A DNA stretch of 10,130 bases from Rhodoferax sp. UBA4127 (lineage in GTDB: Bacteria > Pseudomonadota > Gammaproteobacteria > Burkholderiales > Burkholderiaceae_C), in assembly GCA_002381045.1 (NCBI GenBank), contig DFWT01000301.1, positions 4,566-14,695 of the forward strand, given 5' to 3'. Shown piece by piece: positions 6,168-10,130 of this stretch. The notes beneath the pieces are model-generated. The model worked only from the letters and a program-made list of their open reading frames with translations, ran no database searches and was not told the DNA's origin. Positions within the stretch are counted from its first letter, which is position 1. Every line of letters begins with the position of its first letter. A program made the translations under genes and the position numbers.

Positions 6168-6581
6168 ATGTTTAACAGAAAGAAACAACCACCCATCAAG
6201 AGCCTGCTGTCTGCGGGTTGCCGGATGCTCGGTAACTTTCAGTTTGTGGATGGTTTGCGCCTGGATGGCAGTGTTCAAGGCGACATCCTTGGATTGCCAG
6301 ACGCGCCCAGTATTTTGGTGATTGCCGAATCGGCCGAGGTGGTCGGATCGGTCACTGCCGACCACATCATCATCAACGGCAAGGTTCGCGGGCCAGTGCA
6401 TGCGCGTCACATGCTGGAATTGCAGCCAAAGGCACGCATCACTGGCGACGTGACTTACAAGCTCCTTGAGATGCATAAAGGTGCGTCTGTCGATGGCAAG
6501 CTTTGCCCGATGGCTTCTGGTGTGATGCCAGGACAAATCGAAGAAAAGCCCACACTCAAGCTGGCGGCAAAAAACCACTGA
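6168..6581 (+). CDS. Bactofilin family polymer-forming cytoskeletal protein
   Basis: A 137-residue protein with the bactofilin (DUF583) core at about residues 14-112. It is a run of short beta-strand repeats with regular hydrophobic/Gly spacing: RLDGSVQGDI, LVIAESAEVVGSVTADHIIINGKVRGPVHA, LELQPKARITGDVTYKLLEMHKGASVDGKL. These right-handed beta-helix units polymerise into filaments without nucleotide. Short polar tails flank the core, as usual for the family; the N-terminus MFNRKKQP is basic. The Shine-Dalgarno AGAAAGG (6155-6161) lies 6 bases before ATG at 6168. Bactofilins in other bacteria localise cell-wall enzymes, often M23 endopeptidases, and an M23 gene lies at 8178-9557. The partner relation here is inference. 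Confidence 0.93.
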   Translation: MFNRKKQPPIKSLLSAGCRMLGNFQFVDGLRLDGSVQGDILGLPDAPSILVIAESAEVVGSVTADHIIINGKVRGPVHARHMLELQPKARITGDVTYKLLEMHKGASVDGKLCPMASGVMPGQIEEKPTLKLAAKNH

Positions 6582-6589
6582 GCCAATAG

Positions 6590-6616
6590 TTGACGAATTT
6601 GCTGTACTATTACATT
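6590..6616 (+). promoter_or_regulatory. Candidate promoter of erpA
   Basis: TTGACG at 6590-6595 matches the -35 consensus at 5 of 6. The best -10 in range is TACATT (6611-6616, 4 of 6, 15-base spacer). TACTAT at 6605 is a better hexamer but too close. A separate promoter is plausible in the 57-base gap after the bactofilin stop. Confidence 0.4.
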
Positions 6617-6638
6617 CAACTACCTACAGGAGACTTCG

Positions 6639-7004
6639 ATGAGCGCCGTTGCAGAAAACATCCAGACCGAAATGCCCGCCCCCATTCTTTTCACCGACAG
6701 TGCAGCCACCAAGGTGGCCGATCTGATTGCTGAAGAAGGCAACCCGGATTTGAAGCTGCGGGTGTTCGTGCAAGGTGGTGGTTGCTCAGGCTTTCAATAT
6801 GGGTTTACCTTTGATGAAGTCGTGAATGACGACGACACCATCATGAAAAAAAATGGTGTTTCCCTACTGATCGATGCCATGAGCTACCAGTACTTGGTGG
6901 GTGCTGAGATTGATTACAAGGAAGATCTGCAGGGCGCGCAGTTCGTCATCAAAAATCCGAACGCCACGACCACCTGTGGTTGTGGTTCCAGCTTCTCAGC
7001 CTAA
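6639..7004 (+). CDS. erpA: A-type iron-sulfur cluster insertion protein ErpA
   Basis: Carries Fe-S clusters from the assembly scaffold to apo-enzymes, notably those of isoprenoid synthesis and respiration. It has 121 residues, normal for the family. The HesB/IscA domain covers about 16-121 with FTDSAATKVADLIAEEG, the GGGCSGFQYGF motif holding Cys49, and the C-terminal TTCGCGSSFS holding Cys113 and Cys115; these are the three cluster ligands. The C-terminal GSSF sequence and the NDDDT/KKNGVSLLID region favour ErpA over IscA, and no isc genes are near. AGGAG at 6628-6632 is 6 bases before ATG at 6639. The gene is convergent with anmK, with a possible terminator between the stops. Confidence 0.96.
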   Translation: MSAVAENIQTEMPAPILFTDSAATKVADLIAEEGNPDLKLRVFVQGGGCSGFQYGFTFDEVVNDDDTIMKKNGVSLLIDAMSYQYLVGAEIDYKEDLQGAQFVIKNPNATTTCGCGSSFSA

Positions 7005-7005
7005 G

Positions 7006-7038
7006 GGCTTGGGTTTACCGGTGTAACCGTTTTAAGCC
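7006..7038 (+). terminator. Possible terminator between erpA and anmK
   Basis: In the 27-base convergent gap, GGTT-AC (7012-7018, one bulged T) can pair with GTAACC (7023-7028) around a CGGT loop, followed by GTTTT. An outer GGCTT/AAGCC (7006-7010 with 7034-7038) could extend it. It is short and bulged, so only a weak call; it would mainly serve erpA. Confidence 0.4.
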
Positions 7039-8156
7039 GGGTACACCGCACCAGCAATCCGGGCGCCTTTGGTGCCCGTGATGTTTTCCAGGTGCAAGGA
7101 TTCACGGTAAATGGCCTTGCGCGCCAACCAGGCGAAGGCGGCGGCTTCCACCTGTTGTGGTGGTAGGCCAGCCTCCCCCGAACTCTCAACGCGGTGGCCA
7201 GGCAAAAGGGTCTGTAAGCGCCGCATCAGACTCAGGTTGAATGCGCCACCGCCACACACAATCAATTTAACGCTATTTTTTGCATAGCTGATTACGCAAT
7301 CACAGCAAGCGCTAGCGGTTAATTCAAGCAAGGTCGCTTGGACATCTTGCGCCGACACCTTGGAGTGCATGTTAAGGTGCGCATCCAGCCAAGCTGGGTT
7401 GAACAAATCGCGCCCGGTGCTCTTTGGGGCAGGCAAGGCGAAGTAGGGGTCGGTGCGCATGGCAGCTAACAGCTCGACATTCACCGAGCCACCCTCCGCC
7501 CAGCGACCCTCTTTGTCGAAAGGCTGACCGGTATGCTGTTGGCACCAGGCATCCAGCAGCACATTGCCTGGGCCGCAGTCAAAACCCAACAGGTCGGCGC
7601 CCAACGCTGGGCCAATCACCGTGAGATTGGCCATACCGCCAATGTTCAATACCGCGGTGGCGCGCCCGCGCTGGCCGAATACCGATTGATGGAACACCGG
7701 TACCAAAGGGGCGCCTTGGCCACCCGCCGCGACGTCGCGGTTGCGAAAATCTGCCACAACATCCATGCCTGTGAGTTCTGCCAGCAGGGCAGGGTTGCAC
7801 AGCTGAATCGTGTAGCCTCGGCTGCTCAAACCGGGGTGATTTTGGGGTTGGTGACGGACCGTTTGGCCATGGGCGCCAATGGCACGGATGTCGGCTGGGT
7901 TCGTTGCCGTGGCGCGCAAGAGTTGCGCAATGACCTCGGCATACACCTGCATCAGCGCGTTCGAAGCCAAGGCGGCGCGGTGTAATTCGTTGGGGCCAGG
8001 GCAGTTCAGCGCCAGCAATTCCGCGCGCAATTCAGGAGGCAGCGGCGCATCCGCGTGCGCCAGCACCTTGAGCTTGCCGGGGCTTATCTCAACGATCACG
8101 CCGTCCACCCCGTCCAGGGAGGTACCTGACATCAAACCTATGAACAATTCAGCCAC
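7032..8156 (-). CDS. anmK: Anhydro-N-acetylmuramic acid kinase
   Basis: Phosphorylates and opens 1,6-anhydro-MurNAc to MurNAc-6-phosphate in cytoplasmic peptidoglycan recycling. It has 374 residues; E. coli AnmK has about 369. Motifs in order: GLMSGTSLDGVDG (7-19), the ATP/sugar-binding entry; GAHGQTVRH (94-102); DFRNRDVAAGGQGAPLVP (136-153); NIGGMANLT (171-179); GFDCGPGN (191-198); GRWAEGG (217-223); VCGGGAFN (300-307). The start is GTG at 8156; no ATG exists between the upstream in-frame stop and MSGTS. The start lies 21 bases after the M23 peptidase stop, so the two probably form an operon. Residues about 280-298 are encoded by repeat copy C with a run of three cysteines (Cys284, 285, 287) in a helix of the C-terminal lobe, just before a conserved glycine-rich motif. 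Confidence 0.96.
   Translation of the reverse strand: MAELFIGLMSGTSLDGVDGVIVEISPGKLKVLAHADAPLPPELRAELLALNCPGPNELHRAALASNALMQVYAEVIAQLLRATATNPADIRAIGAHGQTVRHQPQNHPGLSSRGYTIQLCNPALLAELTGMDVVADFRNRDVAAGGQGAPLVPVFHQSVFGQRGRATAVLNIGGMANLTVIGPALGADLLGFDCGPGNVLLDAWCQQHTGQPFDKEGRWAEGGSVNVELLAAMRTDPYFALPAPKSTGRDLFNPAWLDAHLNMHSKVSAQDVQATLLELTASACCDCVISYAKNSVKLIVCGGGAFNLSLMRRLQTLLPGHRVESSGEAGLPPQQVEAAAFAWLARKAIYRESLHLENITGTKGARIAGAVYPA
7272..7328 (+). repeat. Intragenic dispersed repeat, copy C
   Basis: Same register as copies A and B: GCTAT at 7272, AGCTG at 7286, CGC at 7295 and GCGCTAGCGG at 7309-7318. The end is less clear because similarity fades after about 7318. Here CAAGCGCTAGCG retains the arm I recall from intact Comamonadaceae copies. 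It lies inside anmK, opposite to the gene's direction, and encodes residues about 280-298. Confidence 0.55.
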
Positions 8157-8177
8157 GGCAAGGGCTACCTGGTGAAC

Positions 8178-9557
8178 TTACTGGGCGCTGGCAGCTTCCA
8201 TGCTGGCCGCCGCAGCCAGAGCCACCCGGCTCAGTTTGGCTTGTTCGTCGAACATCGGTTTGGCCGTCGCTGTGACGGGCGTCGCCTCAGTTTGGCGGGC
8301 CAGCATGGTTGGGTCTTTGTGCTGACCATTCACCCGGAACTCGAAGTGCAGGTGTGGACCGGTAGCCCAGCCTGAAGAACCAACTGCGCCAATTTTTTGA
8401 CCCTGATCCACCGACTGTCCTTTGCGCACATCAACGCGACTCAGGTGGGCGTAGACAGTGACATTCTGTTGGCCGTGGCGAACAAACACCACGTTGCCAA
8501 AGCCGTTTTGCGTACCGGCAAATTCCACTACGCCATTTCCCACGGTTCGCACTGGTGTCCCGGTAGGTGCGCCATAGTCAATGCCTTGGTGGGCGCGCAA
8601 GGTTTGCAAAATGGGATGCATGCGCATTTTGAAACCGCTGGTGATGCGCGAAAACGCCATGGGCGACGCCAGGAAGGCCCGACGCAGACTCTGGCCGTCC
8701 ATGGTGTAGTAGGCGCCTTTGCTGGAATTGATCTGCGCTGCGTTGTTGCTCTGACCCGTCGGGTCCTGGAACCACATGGCCTGATGTGTCTTGCCATTGT
8801 TGACAAACTCGGCACTCAGTACACGCCCGGAACGCAACGGCTCGCCGTCACCTTCCAGAGTTTCATAAACCACAGAAAAGCGATCGCCCTTGCGCAGGGC
8901 ACGGTGAAAGTCAATGTCGCCCGAAAAAATCTCAGCCAGTTGGGTGGCCACAGCGTCCGGTATCTTGGCATCGTCCGTGGCGGCAAACAAGGAGGTTTGA
9001 ATGGTGCCACTGGCCAATCGGGTGCTGGCACCAAGAGGTGCACTTTCAAGCCGAGAATTGAATCCGTTGCCCTGCCGCTCAACTACCAAGCGCTTGAACT
9101 GGCCATCTTCCTCGGTGCTCCAACGTGCCACCAGTCTTTTCAAGCCCTGGCTGCTCACGGTCTCGGCGCTGACACTGCGTCCCGCACGACCCAGCAGAAC
9201 CTGTCTGGACAAGGTGTCATTGCGCATGAATGCGGCGGCCAACGCATCGTCAACGCCCAAACGGGTCAGCAGGGTGTCTGCGGTGTCCGTGCTGCGCGTG
9301 ATGTCTGAGCGATAAAGGTTCAATTCCAAAGGCAGAGCCTCTGGCAATGCGATGGCCATGGACTGCACGGATTCCAGGACCTGGCTCACCGGCAATTGAG
9401 AGGCATCTGGTGCCAAATTGGCCAAGGCAAACGCACCACCTGCTCCACACAGCATCAGGCCTGCCACCACCGCAGTGATGCGATGCGTGTACTGCTTGGT
9501 GAGCTTTGTGAAACTTTGGCGAAATGCAGTGACGCCTGCTGAAAACAAGGTGATCAA
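8178..9557 (-). CDS. M23 family zinc peptidoglycan endopeptidase, membrane-anchored (MepM-like)
   Basis: A 459-residue enzyme expected to cut peptidoglycan cross-links in the periplasm. After about 26 cytoplasmic residues, a hydrophobic segment at 27-48 anchors it or acts as signal. Residues 60-300 form the N-terminal regulatory part seen in MepM/Csd3-like proteins, including FSGDIDFHRALRKGDRFSVVYE. The M23 domain at about 300-420 is complete, with HQGIDYGAP giving His323 and Asp327, YAHLSR giving His371, and GPHLHFEF giving His402 and His404. A 35-residue Ala-rich tail ends the protein. The start is uncertain: TTG at 9557 is used here, the frame stays open up to 9638 without ATG or GTG, and no Shine-Dalgarno sequence is clear. 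It is followed by anmK after 21 bases and is divergent from tyrS. Confidence 0.93.
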   Translation of the reverse strand: MITLFSAGVTAFRQSFTKLTKQYTHRITAVVAGLMLCGAGGAFALANLAPDASQLPVSQVLESVQSMAIALPEALPLELNLYRSDITRSTDTADTLLTRLGVDDALAAAFMRNDTLSRQVLLGRAGRSVSAETVSSQGLKRLVARWSTEEDGQFKRLVVERQGNGFNSRLESAPLGASTRLASGTIQTSLFAATDDAKIPDAVATQLAEIFSGDIDFHRALRKGDRFSVVYETLEGDGEPLRSGRVLSAEFVNNGKTHQAMWFQDPTGQSNNAAQINSSKGAYYTMDGQSLRRAFLASPMAFSRITSGFKMRMHPILQTLRAHQGIDYGAPTGTPVRTVGNGVVEFAGTQNGFGNVVFVRHGQQNVTVYAHLSRVDVRKGQSVDQGQKIGAVGSSGWATGPHLHFEFRVNGQHKDPTMLARQTEATPVTATAKPMFDEQAKLSRVALAAAASMEAASAQ

Positions 9558-9656
9558 AACTGGATGCGGTTCAGGTGAATGTGGGTGGCTTGCGACATTT
9601 GCGAGAGAAAGTCGGTGCGCTACCCAACTAAAATCTCGCTAAAGCGCGAAACCGCG

Positions 9657-9664
9657 AGTATAAA
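9657..9664. promoter_or_regulatory. Overlapping divergent -10 candidates for tyrS and the M23 gene
   Basis: The bases AGTATAAA give TATAAA (9659-9664) on the + strand for tyrS, and TATACT (complement of 9657-9662) on the - strand for the peptidase. Both match TATAAT at 5 of 6; neither has a good -35. A dyad CTCGC (9635-9639)/GCGAG (9654-9658) adjoins it. The intergenic stretch 9558-9705 shows nothing else I can name. Confidence 0.35.
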
Positions 9665-9705
9665 CGCGCCGCCCAAGCTGGCTTACAGAACAAACCCGAA
9701 CCTTT

Positions 9706-10130
9706 ATGACTTCCATCCAAGCATCTGAATTGACCATGACCGACAGTGTTCGGCAAGCCCTGGCGGTGACTTTGCGTGGTTGCGAAGAACTGATTCCGCA
9801 GGACGATTGGGTCAAAAAGCTGGTTCGGGCTGAAGCTTCAGGTAAGCCCTTACGCATCAAATTTGGCATGGACCCCACGGCACCGGACTTGCATTTGGGG
9901 CACACGGTGGTGCTCAACAAGATGCGTCAGCTGCAAGACTTGGGACACACCGTGATTCCGTTGATTGGTGACTTCACCACCACCATTGGTGACCGGTCCG
10001 GGCGCAACAGCACCCGTCCACCGCTGACCCGAGACGAAATTGAAGCCAACGCCAAGACTTACTTTGAGCAAATTAAGCTGGTTCTCGACATGGACAGCGC
10101 CGAGGTTCGTTACAACAGCGAATGGAGCGA
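9706..10130 (+). CDS. tyrS: Tyrosyl-tRNA synthetase, 3' truncated by the window edge
   Basis: Charges tRNA(Tyr) with tyrosine; class I cytoplasmic enzyme. 141 residues of an expected 400 or so are visible. The Rossmann-fold start reads RIKFGMDPTAPDLHLGHTV, with the HIGH motif as HLGH at 63-66. VIPLIGDFTTTIGDRSGRN (83-101) and the STRPPLTRDEIEANA stretch follow, typical of the TyrRS form common in proteobacteria such as Haemophilus and Pseudomonas TyrZ, which differs from E. coli TyrS. The KMSKS motif and the C-terminal RNA-binding domain lie beyond the window. The start is ATG at 9706; ATG at 9736, ten codons later, is an alternative, and neither has a clear Shine-Dalgarno sequence. Divergent from the M23 peptidase gene. 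Confidence 0.96.
   Translation, partial: MTSIQASELTMTDSVRQALAVTLRGCEELIPQDDWVKKLVRAEASGKPLRIKFGMDPTAPDLHLGHTVVLNKMRQLQDLGHTVIPLIGDFTTTIGDRSGRNSTRPPLTRDEIEANAKTYFEQIKLVLDMDSAEVRYNSEWS

Noticed and set aside
8397..9308. 303-residue open frame on the + strand opposite the M23 peptidase
   Set aside because: The - strand frame carries complete M23 motifs and a membrane anchor. The antisense frame has no recognisable domain and is explained by GC-rich codon usage.

Overview
The window reads as chromosomal DNA of a betaproteobacterium, most likely Burkholderiales and probably family Comamonadaceae (Rhodoferax/Polaromonas-like). The reasons are the GC-rich coding style, the protein sequences (ErpA, ribosomal proteins L13/S9, TyrRS, RlmJ with a DPSY motif) and the linkage rplM-rpsI / DUF6776-type protein / bactofilin / erpA / anmK / M23 peptidase / tyrS. 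The family assignment is inference from recall, not a database search. Genes are densely packed and mostly housekeeping. No phage, transposase, CRISPR array, tRNA or rRNA is visible.

Left part (1-3323, all + strand): the 3' part of a GhrA-type 2-hydroxyacid reductase, then a small DUF3297 protein. A tightly packed set follows: HMG-CoA lyase (leucine/acetoacetate metabolism), a YbaK/EbsC aminoacyl-tRNA deacylase, a DUF1289 cysteine-motif protein and a DsbA-fold 2-hydroxychromene-2-carboxylate isomerase-like protein. The last three junctions are stop/start overlaps, so the set looks translationally coupled. RlmJ (23S rRNA m6A methyltransferase) lies convergent to it at 3363-4322.

Middle (4323-7004): a divergent promoter region with a perfect TATAAT and a leader of about 120 nt precedes rplM-rpsI, which ends in a clear rho-independent terminator. 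Then come a single-pass membrane coiled-coil protein (DUF6776-like), a bactofilin and erpA (A-type Fe-S carrier). Right part (7032-9557, - strand): an M23 zinc endopeptidase followed by anmK (anhydro-MurNAc kinase), both acting on peptidoglycan. A divergent tyrS begins at 9706 and runs off the window.

The most unusual signal is not a gene. Three AT-richer, diverged, ungapped copies of one roughly 50-57 bp sequence sit inside three different coding regions (2464-2520, 4054-4110, 7272-7328). All have the same DNA orientation, although the host genes lie on different strands. They are read in three different strand/phase combinations, so the similarity is at the DNA level. In at least two hosts the copy coincides with an N-terminal extension or an internal protein insertion. 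This resembles a short dispersed (REP/MITE-like) element domesticated inside proteins, similar in concept to Rickettsia palindromic elements.
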